Of a DNA stretch of 64,000 nt, positions 1 through 11,195 are shown piece by piece. Within the stretch, counting starts at the first letter, position 1, and each line of letters starts with the position of its first letter. The stretch comes from Aporrectodea caliginosa (Eukaryota; Annelida; Clitellata; Crassiclitellata; Lumbricidae): assembly GCA_020284085.1 (NCBI GenBank), contig JACEVL010000096.1, positions 457,074 to 521,073 of the forward strand, in the 5' to 3' direction. The position numbers were made by a program, and so were the translations under genes. The notes under the pieces were generated by a model. The model was not told the DNA's origin and searched no databases. It saw only the letters and a program-made list of their open reading frames with translations.

Positions 1-571
1 AGACATCGGTTGCGATGGCTTGGGTAACAATTAGCCTAAGCGCAGCGGTTAATCAAACGATGTAATCGGAACTTTTGATGAAGAATTTTGCGAGTTGGAC
101 GTTTTGTGTTTGACGGTCGGATTGATGATACTCCAGTTCAAAACTTAACATGGTTAAGAAGGCTAAGTAAGTTGTCGATCTTTTGGTGAGAAGATACAAA
201 GAAGAAGCGCCAACAAGGACACGGGAGAACCTGAGCCAACCAAAATGGAGGTCGACAGTGCCAACTGACGAACTACAAAAGGAGCGCAAGTGACTACAAC
301 ATTTCATCAACAAGATGTTTTTTGTTGGGAAGGCTAGTTAGGCAAGCAGTAAGATACAAGAATATAATTTCATAAGTGCCGGTTCTAGGTATTAAAGATA
401 GGCCAGGATAGTGACTAATGACTGTTTTCGTTGAGAACAACCTTAGAGCGTGAATGACAATTATGACATGATTGCTAAGAAAATTTCATTCATTCATTGA
501 ACACAATATAGCCATTTTTCTCAATGGAAGATAAGGTTTGTAGGAAATCTGAACGCCTGCATGACAGTTAC
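1..571. other. Start of gene A intron 5; nothing else recognised
   Basis: Lies downstream (minus strand) of exon 5. It is AT-rich with no exon-like block. I see no sixth exon of gene A and no recognisable repeat. Confidence 0.4.
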
Positions 572-694
572 CGAATTTCCGAGCGACTTCTTCCGCGAAA
601 AACTGATCCAAGCTCCGATGTTGAGGATCGACTCTTCGGACTAACTGGTCCATGTATAGGCCCATCGTCAGGCTATGAAAGCCATGATCTGAAC
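572..694 (-). CDS. Gene A exon 5
   Basis: A 123-nt exon with acceptor TTTTAAG and donor GTAACT. It encodes [19 protein letters not shown], then [20 protein letters not shown] and KF. The residue aligned with the catalytic tyrosine of the second motif is Phe in HGFH. The next exon lies beyond the window edge. Confidence 0.8.
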
Positions 695-3600
695 CTTAAA
701 ATCAAGAAAAACCAAAAACATTGAAAATCAGAGGCAAATTCAAAAGTCTTGTGCAACATTTAGGTAAGGTAAGACAACATCGACTGTATCCTTATGCATT
801 ATGATACTGAAATTGTATAAGTTTCGAGATTAAAGTACACTATACAGTAGGCTAGTAAGCTAAGGCCAAGTTAGGAAAAGCATGGTTTGATAAAATAGGG
901 CAATTACTGAACATTTAGACCATCAATGCTTTCGAGTAGCAGGTGAAGGTGCTATATTATGTCTCGATACATACATTCACACAAAAACGATAACTGTTGG
1001 TTTATTACATCGACAGTATTCTTCAGATGTATGAAATCCGGGTTTGAAGCATATGTTTGTTACCAAATATGCAACAACCAGAACATCAATCCTACAGTAA
1101 CTGTAGCGACGTGCTGTTCCCATCCAAGTCAAGCATGTACTCGTAAATAGATGTGTTATAATGCTGAGCTAGGCTATAATTAGGCGCTAGTTGTTAGCGC
1201 CTAACAATAGGATAATTAATGTTCATAGTTATATTTAACTGACCAGTATCTAAGGCCAGCAGAATAGAGTGCAAAAGTAGATTAAATTCGGGGATAGTTA
1301 CGGTGAATCGAGAATATTAACAATTAAGTGTCTAATGCTGATTGGAGGAGTTTAACTGCAACGGACCGTGAAATTATTGCCTGCGGCACGTGCGCATGCA
1401 GTGATGCCCTCAGGAACGGAGAACGAGCAGTTGAATGTTGAACGTTAATGGCGTCGGAAGTCAGTTGAAATGCGGTCGGCAGTTCAGAAATCAGATGAAT
1501 TGATGAGTGAAATTCTGTAAGACGGATGATCCGTTAGTGAGTGATCAGAATAGTTGCGGAACTGTTTTGTCGGGTGACTAGACATTTGTGACTAAACTTA
1601 AGGACTGATCTAGTGATTGTCAGAGAGAAGAACACAAACTAATTACGGGAATTACATTCCAAAGAGCTTTTGTTCGAAGGAACTTTTGTGGGCGAACTGC
1701 GTTGTGAGATTCCTCAAGAAACGAAAGACCTAGAAATGTCGGCTCCAAAAGGTTCATCGCCGCACAACTTGGACGTCGTCTGGGCGCCTTTAATAGTGAC
1801 TGAACTCTGAAGAAGAGTGGCAAAGATACGAAGCGAAGATATCTACTACTAGGCCTACATCGCTCGGAAATTCGGTAACTGTCATGCAGAGGTTCGGACG
1901 TTATTTTTAGGCCATAATAACATATGCATATTAATTATATTAGATTCATTCATTCATTCTGCGGACTTAAATAGCGCCCCTCCGAGATAACCTACTAAGA
2001 TGCCAGTCTAGGTGGTTATCTAAGACATTTCTGAGCTCATTATCTAGGCTAGTTATTGACAGTAAAGCTCATTGAACTGTCATACGTTACATTAAATACA
2101 TTATCATATACCAAGAACTGACTGTATCTGATTCTGTGGTATTATTAGCATGACCTTTATAAGTATGTAATAAGGGCGTGGGATGAACAAACAAGTACCG
2201 GGTGTACGATCAACGCGTATCTCCATTTGAGGAAAAACTGGGAGATTGTTACACCTACGACTGAACTATGTTTGCCTGATTTAGACGGTGACTCGGTGAG
2301 GGAGAGACCTTGCCTCTCGCCTTCCTTGCCAAGGCTAAGAAAATGAAGTCGCTAACACTTCATACACATGGCTGTCGCTCAGTATAGCTTCTTACATGCC
2401 TCTATGGAAACTCCTCAAAATGCAATCCAAAAATGTTGACCTTAAACACAACTGCTAATTGTGCTCCTCTAGTTCTCATTTAACAAGTTAATCTCTAATT
2501 GCTCACTGACAAACCTTTGGTTCTTAATGAACTTTAACATCACTACTTAAGGTTACTATTCCGTGAGTTATTTAAAAGGTTCCGTATAAACTGGTTAGGT
2601 ATACATACAAACACACGTACATATATACATGCATACATACATACATTTATAAAATGACCGCAGATGTCGAATAAGATTGAAATTTATAAAATGACAGCAC
2701 ACCACTAATAAGATAGAAATTTCTATCCATGACTAATTCATAATATTTACTTACCAGGCTCCCACTGAGGTCGGGCAGTTGCCAAAAGCAGCGACAGCTT
2801 GTCTGGTTTTTTTACTATGTCAAAGAGGGAGTAGACCTCATCCAAAACAATAAGTCCTGCCTACAATCATTTTTGTAGCTCCATTATCTCTAAGTTGCCC
2901 ATTTGGTCAGTAATATTGCATTTATTCATTAACCTGGTAAGTGCCAACAAGAAATCTATAATAAAAGGCAAGATCCGAATTTAAACCAAGTAGTTTATGA
3001 ACATAACAACGTTAGCTATTCAGCTCTTATTACCATACAAAGCACTTCTGAGAGGTTTGGGAATTGTGCTGAATAAATAATTGTATTATGATATTTTATT
3101 ACAGGTAAGGTAACATATTTTTTACATGCTTCTACAGAAATTCTTTAGAAGTATGGGTTGAAGGATCACTTGACTCCCGCACAAACACCATCACAACAAT
3201 TTAACAGATGCCTTGTCAAGTATTAGATGGACACAAGTTACCAATCTCCAATGCTCCAAAGTTTATGATATGATTTACTGGTAACTGCCTACAGTAATCT
3301 GGCCAAACTATGACTTTCTCACATTCCTTGTATGACTTGCTAGTTAAGAGAAATACCATGACAAGCCACTATATAAACTATATCATAGTACTCTACAAAA
3401 CAACACAAAGTATATGAGGTAAATTAAAACACTCAACCAACATGAGACCATATCTGAAAAGTAAGATCTATTCCACTGATAAACATAAGTGAAGCTAAGT
3501 AAAGGCAAGTACATGTACGATCAAATATATAAATTATGCCACAGGTTACAAGATCAGATCTTCTTATAGTGTATGCGGATTAGATAAGGTTACTTAAGTT

Positions 3601-5482
3601 GATGTGAAGTTAAGCAAGGATGGATAAGCGAGGCACAATGAAGGTAAGGCAAGATATAGGGTGCAATACAAGACAAGGTACACTATGTATGGGCTGACAG
3701 TCGACAATTTGTATGATCATTACTATTGCTCTAATAATGATCATTATTGTTAATATTACCGGTATTGCACATTTATTAAGAGCCATACCTATTGACCAAG
3801 GATCAATTGATGGCGCTGTAAGGAAGAACATGCTCATTATCCCTACACAGTCACCTTCTTAGGAGAGGCTCGAACTCATACAAGGTGAGCACTCTAACCA
3901 ATCAGCTAGTGTCCGATACGATAGTGCTACTCAAACTGTGATCCACGGTCCAGTACCTGTCTGCAAGTGATTGGATACCTTGACAGCGGAATTATATCCA
4001 GAATCAGAATTTTGATCTTAATCAAATAAACGATCACCGATTTACATTGTGTGTTGTAAAAATAAATAAATAAATGAGAACCCGACAGTATTTATACAAA
4101 ATAGACAGTTTTAAACATGCAACATTAACAACAGTTTACTTGTAATAGACAATGACATTATTGTGAAATCTAAATTATACTGAAATTTGTCATATTTGTA
4201 AGCTGATGTTGGAAACCATAGGTCTATGGTAGGCCTAAGGCTGGTAAAAAAAATATCAGTCCACATAATCAGAAAGTTTGAGAAGCTCTGCCATGGAACA
4301 CACTGGGATTCAAATTATTACATGTAACAATCTATGAAACTTACACACATGTGCATTGTCAAGGTAATTTTGCTTTGGATTAATAATCTAATCTTAAAAT
4401 ATGCAAAGAAGCGGGTAGTGCTTTGCTAATTCAGTTAAAGCATCACATTACCGAATGACAACCAAACTCGTTCTAAAGTCTGTTCTTAAAATTTCCAACC
4501 TGATGGCTAAGAAGTTGTTCCACAGTTATTGACTCTTTCCCATTTGCTGCGAATTCCGGCCAATACTTCGCAACAGCGGAAGCATAATCCAGTAGACCTC
4601 TAAACACAGGCGACAAGATTAAATACAGCACAACACAACGTTGCTTAAGACAACAAGCACAATGTACTTGTGGCCAAATAATCAATCAATATTCGTTTAA
4701 TCTGCTAAAGGTTGACAACTAGTAATAGTAACAGTTTATTTACACTGCTTTCTATACACCTCTTAAAAGCACTCCTCACTAGTCTCTTGTTAGACTGTAA
4801 TGTGAATATATTGTCACATAATCATATGTCAAGCCTTGTTAAAAGATATAATCACAGGATATGAAGTGTTCATTAAAGGTGCTTGCAGTGAAGATTCGTT
4901 AATATAGAGGAAGGCCCTATATTCCACATTAAAATTGCGAGCCACAGAGAAGGCACAACATTGAACTGTCAATGTGCATTCAAAAGAAACAACGATCTGC
5001 TTCAGGTTATGAAGTAAAGGGATGCTACATATACTTTTAATCCACACCTAAACACTGTTCTACTACTTGAAGGTTGGGCTTGAAGTGCTTCTGAATAGAC
5101 ATTTTGAAAAGGTGCAATATAGAGGTCCAAACTGAATGAATTAACTATTTAATGAGGTCACAACAGGTCAACAGTAAATCGGTTATGTTCAATCATACAT
5201 TAATTAGTCAACCATAATAGAGAAATTCCAACATATATTGTGGGGCGCGGTGGTGTAGGCCTATGTTCGGTGCCTTGCAGCCGGAGGGTTGCGTGTTCGA
5301 ATCCACCTAAAGCCACCGCGTAGGGACCCTGGGCAAGTCCTTCACTCGCAATTGCTCATGCGCTTCGGCGTGAAACTCCGATTCAGTGTCCGCGCTGTAG
5401 TCGGGAGCGCCTCTGAGTAGAAATCTTGAAGGGGCGCTATAGCAAGTGCTCATACATACATACATACATACGTATACATACA

Positions 5483-5518
<36 letters not shown>

Positions 5519-7499
5519 CATACAAACAGGCCAACTTTTCATATGTCGGGTCTACTCCACCCCAATTGACGACTTTTCTTCTCTCTGCTTGCCAGGGTTT
5601 CCCTTTGGTCGGAAGTCCGTGGCTTTCTGGTGGTTTCCCTTTGGTCGACTGACCAGTTGATTCCCCGTGCGTGCATTGCTACGGTCCAGTCCAGGAGTTT
5701 TGCTTCTGTTGGCTTATCCAGATGGAATCGTCTTCCTCAGGACATTGGCTAGAGCTCCTTAGTCCCTTATGTCTCTCTTCCCCTTCAGTTCCACATGCAC
5801 CTGAAGACATTCCTGCTCGTCAGTGATGACACTGGCCCAGGTCAGGAGCCCCACTAACCTTTCTGAGTGATGCTTTATAAATTTCTGATTACAATAACAA
5901 CCAAAAGGTCAACAGTCAACTTACCGGTCAACCAGAATTGCCATTACAATAGCCCCAATGCCTTTGGTGGACCCGAAAAGACAAGACAGGGTGGTTTTGT
6001 TCCAAGGCAATTCAGCCTCATAATCAGCATAACCACAAAAGAATTCTACAACCAGCTGGCCCTTGTGGTATACCGCCAACCCACAACCTCCTTGGTGGTG
6101 CCAACCATCGGCTTGTTTCCTGTTGGATGCACAAAAATTTGCAACAGACCAGTCTCATAATGCTACCTTTCATACCCATAATATTATATCAAACTGTAAT
6201 GAGGTTTAAACTTAACTAATGAAACAATTTTAATCTGAGTTTGCCATTGCTTTACACCAGAATTCGCGTCATAATGGATCCATTTCCCATTAGGCTATGC
6301 AGAACCTTGTATGTTCTGTTTGTTTTATCAACTGGGCCAGTTGTATTGTATTGTATTTACGGATTTCTAAAACGCCTCTCACAGTACGACCTAATCAGAG
6401 GCCTTTCCAGTGCGAAAAGCCCGCGAGAAAAGAAAAGTCTTCAGAGTACGGGCAGAGACAGAAGTACCTCCAGTTAAGATCGTAGAGCGAGTCGTAGAGG
6501 GAAGGTCGTTCCAGAGCAAAGACTCAACAGACGCATAAGCGCGGCATTGGGCAGTAGCATTCCTATAGTCCGAGGCCATTTCTCATTCACTTTCACCTAA
6601 TGCTGCAAATATGCTCTCACACATGTTTTCATACAAGTTCAATTGTTCATGCTTTCACGAAAACCTTAGTTGGACTAGTAACCTAACATTTAAAATGAAG
6701 ATATGTGTAAACATAGGATTTATATGAAGTAATGGTCCCTTTTCGTGTTACATTATCTAATAACAGGGAGACCCTTGGGAGGGGTTTACGTGAATGGCAA
6801 CACCATGGCACGAAGAGCAGAAGATAAGCGATTCCCGCTACCTTCCCAACGGTTCACTTAGCCTTGCATTAGCTAGGTGGCATTGGCAAAATAAGCAGTA
6901 GGACAGATGGGCGCCTTACATGGCTGCCATATAGTTAAATTCGACTCCTGTAATAACTTGTAATCATATGTTCATACCACGACTTGCATTCATACTGCAT
7001 GCCTGGTGTAAGTTTGAATTAATACTAAACACGAATATAATATTATGCAAATAGCAGTTTGAGACTTCTGGCGGTTGCCTGGATGGATAACTGATGCATG
7101 TTGGCGTTTTTCTGGAAAAAATCTGTTGTGGCACAATCTGACAACAACGTGAAATTTTTTAACTAATTAGATGACTTGTGGCATTCCATACTGAAAATCC
7201 AATATCCGAGTGTGGATATGAACCTGATTTTGACAGACTCGACTTCACGCACTTCTGCCATCGTGTAGAGGAGAAGTTGGTAGACTACCAAGAACTTTTC
7301 CTGCTTCACGTTATAGAATATTTTAATTTACCATCGAATGTTTACTGAATACTCACCGGAACTCGTCGGCAACTCGATGCCATCCCGGGGCCGCGAACCC
7401 TTCGCACTTCGGAGGCAGGAATTTAGGTAGGCTGAACAACAGTAACAGCAGTAGGCCTACTATTACAGCCACTACGACCGCGAAGATTAAGCTACACAT
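572..7499 (-). CDS. Gene A: serine beta-lactamase-like protein, exons 1-5 of a gene cut by the left edge
   Basis: Member of the class C beta-lactamase/esterase superfamily, in the animal lactamase-domain form with an N-terminal membrane anchor. Exons read on the minus strand: 7499-7357, 6119-5925, 4599-4500, 2860-2755 and 694-572 (667 coding nt). Each is bounded by GT-AG sites, and the phases match gene B exactly. Exons 6-8 should lie left of position 1. Family landmarks are [12 protein letters not shown] after the anchor, the [11 protein letters not shown] strand, [20 protein letters not shown], and [14 protein letters not shown]. The SxxK nucleophile position reads G-S-T-K (after CLF) and the second-motif tyrosine is Phe (GFHSLTMG), so classical catalysis looks unlikely. 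The reading frame is open throughout, so it may be expressed. Family assignment is firm; activity and substrate are unknown. Confidence 0.8.
1858..1895 (+). repeat. Inverted fragment of exon 5 end plus donor
   Basis: TCGCTCGGAAATTCGGTAAC followed by TGTCATGCAG reads on the plus strand. It is the 3' end of exon 5 with the first intron bases, in inverse orientation inside gene A intron 4. Only about 30-40 bp match, so it is a rearrangement scar and not a coding exon. Confidence 0.5.
2755..2860 (-). CDS. Gene A exon 4
   Basis: A 106-nt exon with acceptor TTGTAG and donor GTAAGT. It encodes [20 protein letters not shown] then [16 protein letters not shown]. It keeps the 'HQAG' junction expected in this family (LLSHQ-AG), whereas B has AS and C has AD after the same splice. 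Confidence 0.8.
3770..3912 (-). repeat. tRNA-derived SINE in gene A intron 3
   Basis: On the minus strand it begins near CTAGCTGATTGGTTAGAGTG (box A-like), followed by GAGTTCGAGCC (box B-like). The same element sits at the same relative site in intron 3 of genes B and C, so it is an old insertion. Confidence 0.55.
3922..4290 (-). mobile_element. hAT-type MITE in gene A intron 3
   Basis: On the minus strand it starts CAGAGCTTCTCAAACTTTCT and ends near GTTTGAGTAGCACTA. It is colinear with the elements at 33099-33471 (gene B) and 58204-58603 (gene C). The target duplication is eroded here, unlike in B and C. Confidence 0.55.
4500..4599 (-). CDS. Gene A exon 3
   Basis: A 100-nt exon encoding [20 protein letters not shown] followed by [13 protein letters not shown], the most conserved block of the family (xYWPEFxxxGKExITVxxLLSHQ). 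Acceptor is TTTAG; the donor is GTTGGA, weaker than the GTACGA and GTGCGA used in B and C. Size and phase are identical to exon 3 of B and C. Confidence 0.82.
5240..5455 (+). repeat. tRNA-derived SINE with (CATA)n tail
   Basis: The head contains GGTGGTGTAGGCCTATG (A box-like) and GGTTGCGTGTTCGAATCC (B box). The body ends CTTGAAGGGGCGCTATAGC and runs straight into a (CATA)n tract at about 5452-5525. A second copy lies in reverse orientation at 21871-22082. Confidence 0.65.
5452..5525. repeat. (CATA)n microsatellite
   Basis: Imperfect CATA/TATA tetranucleotide run forming the SINE tail; short open frames across it are repeat translations. Confidence 0.85.
5690..5880 (-). mobile_element. LINE-like 3' fragment in gene A intron 2
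   Basis: Just downstream of exon 2. Read on the minus strand it has TTTATAAAGCATCACTCAGA, matching TTTATAAAGCACCACTCAGA in gene B intron 2 (30795) and a related block in gene C (56310). It is shared by all three copies. Confidence 0.55.
5925..6119 (-). CDS. Gene A exon 2 (SxxK-region exon)
   Basis: Acceptor ...ATCCAACAG and donor GTAAG. It encodes [20 protein letters not shown], one residue longer than gene B here, then [31 protein letters not shown] and AILVDR. In active relatives the tetrad is S-x-x-K with the first Ser as nucleophile; here it is G-S-T-K. Ser one position later might be tested as a substitute nucleophile, but family geometry argues against it. Confidence 0.8.
6340..6590 (-). 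mobile_element. LINE 3' end (CR1/L2-like)
   Basis: The minus strand encodes [29 protein letters not shown] and [14 protein letters not shown], the usual C-terminal signature of a CR1/L2-type reverse transcriptase ORF. It ends in (TTGTA)-like bases. The same family occurs at 60380-60680. Confidence 0.6.
7357..7499 (-). CDS. Gene A exon 1 (membrane anchor)
   Basis: Starts [18 protein letters not shown], one strong hydrophobic helix (residues about 3-22), then [18 protein letters not shown] as in genes B and C. An in-frame TAG lies six codons upstream of the ATG, so this is the first possible start. The donor is GTGAGT and the exon ends in phase 2. It is 9 codons shorter than gene B exon 1, with the difference before the helix. 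Confidence 0.75.
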
Positions 7500-10085
7500 G
7501 AAAGTTTCCACGCGCTAATTCCCACTCAATTAAACTTCTAATATCTCCTACTGGTAGCACGTTACTAGAAGACAAGAAAACGCACAGTACTACAATCTAA
7601 AGCCACAGCATAATATATCTTTCGACAGAGCCAGCACTTCGATTCTTCTATTCTAAACAATGAGATAGATAGAGGCGCTAGGCGCTGGAGATTATGACGT
7701 ATCTTATCTGCGTGAAGTCACAATCACTAAGCGACCTTGACCTCTGGCTATACGGTCTAAATATAGATATCGTCGGTTAGCGCCAAAGATTTTAACAGGG
7801 AGGAAACTGGCCCAGTTGCTTTGTGGAGACCAGATAACTAGGCTTATGTGACATCTTGAATCAAACAGTGCCATAGATCAGCCTTGGTCTTGTACACTCA
7901 AACAAGAAAGGCGCAACTCACGCATGCACGAGTTGATCCTCTTTGGAAATTGTTTTAGTATTCTGAATAGGACACTGTATTCAAAATTCTGACTCGTAAA
8001 ACTTACAGAAACTTGACTTTGAATGCACAAAACGATCGGGTTTTGTCATTTAAATGTTTACTGCTACGGTGCTACCTGGGCCTGTATATTTGGCTAAAAT
8101 GTTCACTAACGGCGCTCCCCAGACAAGGGGGTAGGGGTTTGCAGTACCGGTGTTATAGTCGGCGCTCCGTACTTAAAAATTTACGTCTACATCACTGAGT
8201 AGTAGGCCTCTAGCAGCAGCAGTAGTAGTAGTGGTAGTATATAGTAGTAGTAATGATGATGGAAGTGAATTGATGGGTCTCGATCGAGACTGGCTCGATA
8301 GCGCCCACTAATACTCCGGTGTTGGTCTTGAGACTTTGCTATTAGTTGCCTTCGGTCTTGGTCTTGAGCACTTGTTCCTGCTTGACAGCGAGCGGAATAT
8401 TCGCTGTTTGGTATACATGCAGGCAGTGGTTAAATTCCGCCGGATCTGAGATCTAGCACCTCGGATTTGAGATCCGCCACCTAAAAGTGGAGACCCGTCA
8501 CCTAAAATTTAATGTGCTTTTGTTACAATTATCGACCATATGATTCTTTTTTCATGCATTTTATGTGTTTTCCAAATAGTGAATATCAAGTATCGTTTAT
8601 AGTTTCGTCACATATGCTTAGGCTTTAGACTTGCACAAATTCGAAGATCGGCCACCTCTGCGTTAGCAATTTAACCACAATTTATATAGCGCCAGGTCTA
8701 TACAGTTTTACTCCAGATTAAGATAGATCCAGTCTCTCTTTCTCCTCCCACTCCGAAAGCCTACACACTGAATATAATAGGTATTTGCCTCAGACTCCTC
8801 GCATAGGGCCTATACTTCTCACCCCAAAGGCGTTCCACTCAAAAGTAAACTCTCGCCTCTCCAAGAATTCCTACCAGTGGCCTCAAATTCAACTGAAGCC
8901 GCAGGATATGCTCTGGGGCAACAGTAGCGCCGACATGCATTTCCTACATTTTCTAAGAGTCTAGACTCAATTCCGCGGAATCTGATTTGAGAAATATGCA
9001 TAAAATCGTAGGATCGCTTTCAGAAGACAACTTAATTACGGTGCCAGATATCAACAGGAAAAATTTGGCGACGTTCACTGCCTGTCCACTGTGTCCCGGT
9101 TCCAAAACCATACAACTGTTGAATTGAGAAGTTTTGTTAAGTGTGGGCTGAGAAAAAGCCAACGCCTACATGTATATAATTATACTAAGCACTATTCGCT
9201 GCAGGAATGCATTCAAGTGTCGCGATTGTCGGACGTAGATAATAACAAGACGGGGAGGTAGATATGCCTACTTGGTCATAATAATAATTTAAATAAGAAG
9301 AAATGCTGGCTAAGTAGGTCCTGTGTAGATGACTGACTGCAAGTAGTAGATGTAAGAGTGGTTTGACATCACCAGAGTTCATTCTAACCCCGGCGAGGCC
9401 TGCTGCGGCTTCCAACTCCTGCTTCCGCGGCACAGCTCGGTTTGGTCGAGCCTCTCCCACGATCATAATAATACAAATAATAATACTTAGTAGTACCGTA
9501 GTATTCAGTGTTTAACGAGATCTTGTGGCTGCCACGGTCACTCATGCCGACCTTACTTGTATTGCAAGCTGTCTGTTCTGTTAGTAGTTAAGACTTAAAT
9601 TGCACAACATGTAAATGTACAGCGCAGTGCGTTTGTCAGGCGCTTATTAAAGAAAAGATATTATTATTATTATTATTATTAGCCTATTACTTGCCTCAAA
9701 CGTTGGATAAATAAACAAACTAGATATTCTCGTTAATAACGGTAAAATTATAATTAATCAATTGGGGCCAATGAAAACTTATAAAAAATTATAATAAGTC
9801 TAATTAATTATAATTTTAAAAATAATTATTTTTGCTAGCATTTAAGATTCCATTCAAAAGAATATGACATGCCATTGGGAACATGAGTCATAAACAACAG
9901 AAAAAGTGAAACACGAAATATTGAAACATAAGTAACGGAGATGGCAACAACAAAATTCAGTCAGTCAGTCAGTCAGTCAACCAGTCAGTTAGTCAGGTCA
10001 AGGATTCAATGATTCAGTCAGTCAGGCAAGCAGCCATTCAGTTAGTCCAGTCAGTCATTCAATCAATCAGTCAGTTAGTATCCTC
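7500..10085. other. Intergenic DNA between gene A start and the A' last exon
   Basis: No coding exon recognised. It contains a LINE scrap near 8720-8915 (plus; CACCCCAAAGGCGTTCCACT resembles the LINE at 12070), a short AGC/AGT run near 8210-8250, an (ATT)n tract at about 9659-9681, and a stretch near 9565-9600 that recurs inverted near 11085-11127. Confidence 0.45.
9956..10080. repeat. (AGTC)n simple repeat downstream of A' last exon
   Basis: Imperfect CAGT tetranucleotide run just past the A' stop codon. The matching (CTGA)n run follows the stop codon of gene B at 46036-46165, so the repeat belongs to the ancestral 3' flank. Confidence 0.8.
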
Positions 10086-10265
10086 TCATCGCTCCAGCTC
10101 CTTTACTGTCTCATACACCATGTCTATCAGCTGACGATAGTTCCAGTCATCAGCATAAAAAAAGATGGACGGATAGTTGGTGATGTAAGCCCAACCAAGC
10201 CTGTGCTTTGGGTCAGCGAATCCGGCCTGTACACAGAAACCTGGATGGCCAAAGATGTTGTGGCC
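10086..10265 (-). CDS. A': orphan last exon of a lactamase-like paralogue
   Basis: 60 codons including TGA, phase 0, with acceptor TTTCTTGTAG. It encodes [20 protein letters not shown], then HRLGWAYITNYPSI and ends VYETVKELER. It is homologous to gene B exon 8, and the intron end and 3' repeat also match. Where B keeps HGG (third active-site motif) this copy has FCV. It cannot belong to gene A because it lies upstream of A's exon 1 on the same strand. No exon 1-7 is seen upstream as far as gene B, so it is an orphan or part of a gene with very large introns. Confidence 0.7.
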   Translation of the reverse strand, partial: GHNIFGHPGFCVQAGFADPKHRLGWAYITNYPSIFFYADDWNYRQLIDMVYETVKELER

Positions 10266-10344
10266 CTACAAGAAACATTCACAAAATTAGAACAGAATAA
10301 TGGCTGAGACTGCAATGATGCAAGCTTACACGTTCCAAGTAACA

Positions 10345-10780
10345 AATATCTTAGGAAAAGAAAGACTTCAAAGTACTTGTGGAAAAGAGGCAAAAACAGA
10401 CCAAGAAGTTCGGATCATTACGGAGGTTGCTAGGTAACCTGTTCCAGAAGGAAGGACCGACCACAGCGAAGCTTTTGTGGAGCGCCGTGGATGTTCGAGC
10501 CATAGGTACAACCAGGTCGCCCTGAGTGGCAGAGCGAAGGAATCTACGACCTGGTATGGATAGCACTGGCACACAAAACTCCCTGAGATAAACTGGGGCT
10601 TGACCTGCAAGGAAATTTCGCATAAGCATTAGAATCTTAAAGTCAATGCGTTTTTGCATGGGCAGCTGGTGCAGTTACTCCCATAGAAAACTAGGTATTA
10701 TGTCCACACTTTGGTATGCCGCCTATCAGACTAGCCGCGGCATTAAGAACAGACTGCAGCTGGTGCATATGAATGCATGC
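10345..10780 (-). mobile_element. CR1-like LINE 3' fragment
   Basis: The minus strand carries an open frame of about 100 codons with RIDFKILMLMRNFLAGQAPV, YLREFCVPVLSIPGRRFLRS and VVGPSFWNRLPSNLRNDPNF, the typical C-terminus of CR1/L2 LINE polyproteins. It is 5'-truncated. Confidence 0.7.
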
Positions 10781-11149
10781 ATGGGTCGTAAGGGCTTTCG
10801 TTGTTAGCGAGCGGAGTACCGCTCGAGCGAATCTGACGTAGCCTAGATGGTTACTTGTTCAAGTTGCTTGCCTGCTGCTGGTACCACTTCTGTAACTTCT
10901 GTAAGGTAACTACAATCTCTTAATGTGTTTTGACAGTTTTAATGTCGAAAGAAGAGAATGGATCTCGTTTTTGATGTGTTAAAGATCTAGTCATCTATAA
11001 TTTTAAAAGTCACTTTCAAGTTCCTTCCTAAGACAACTCAAAGTCCCTCTGCATTGCATTCACAAGAACACAAATGACAGAAGACATAAATCTTAACTAC
11101 TAACAGAACAGACAGCCTGCAATACACGGCGCTAATAGCAGCCTACAAA

Positions 11150-11195
11150 GCATGTTCGCCCTACGGGACTCGAACTCAGTACCTCTCGCTCTCTA
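11150..11195 (-). repeat. Possible tRNA-like box B fragment
   Basis: Minus strand has TACTGAGTTCGAGTCCCG, close to a polymerase III B box. No convincing A box, so only a SINE scrap. Confidence 0.25.

Noticed and set aside
10086..10265. A' exon as the last exon of gene A
   Set aside because: It lies upstream of gene A exon 1 on the same strand, so it cannot be spliced onto A in order.
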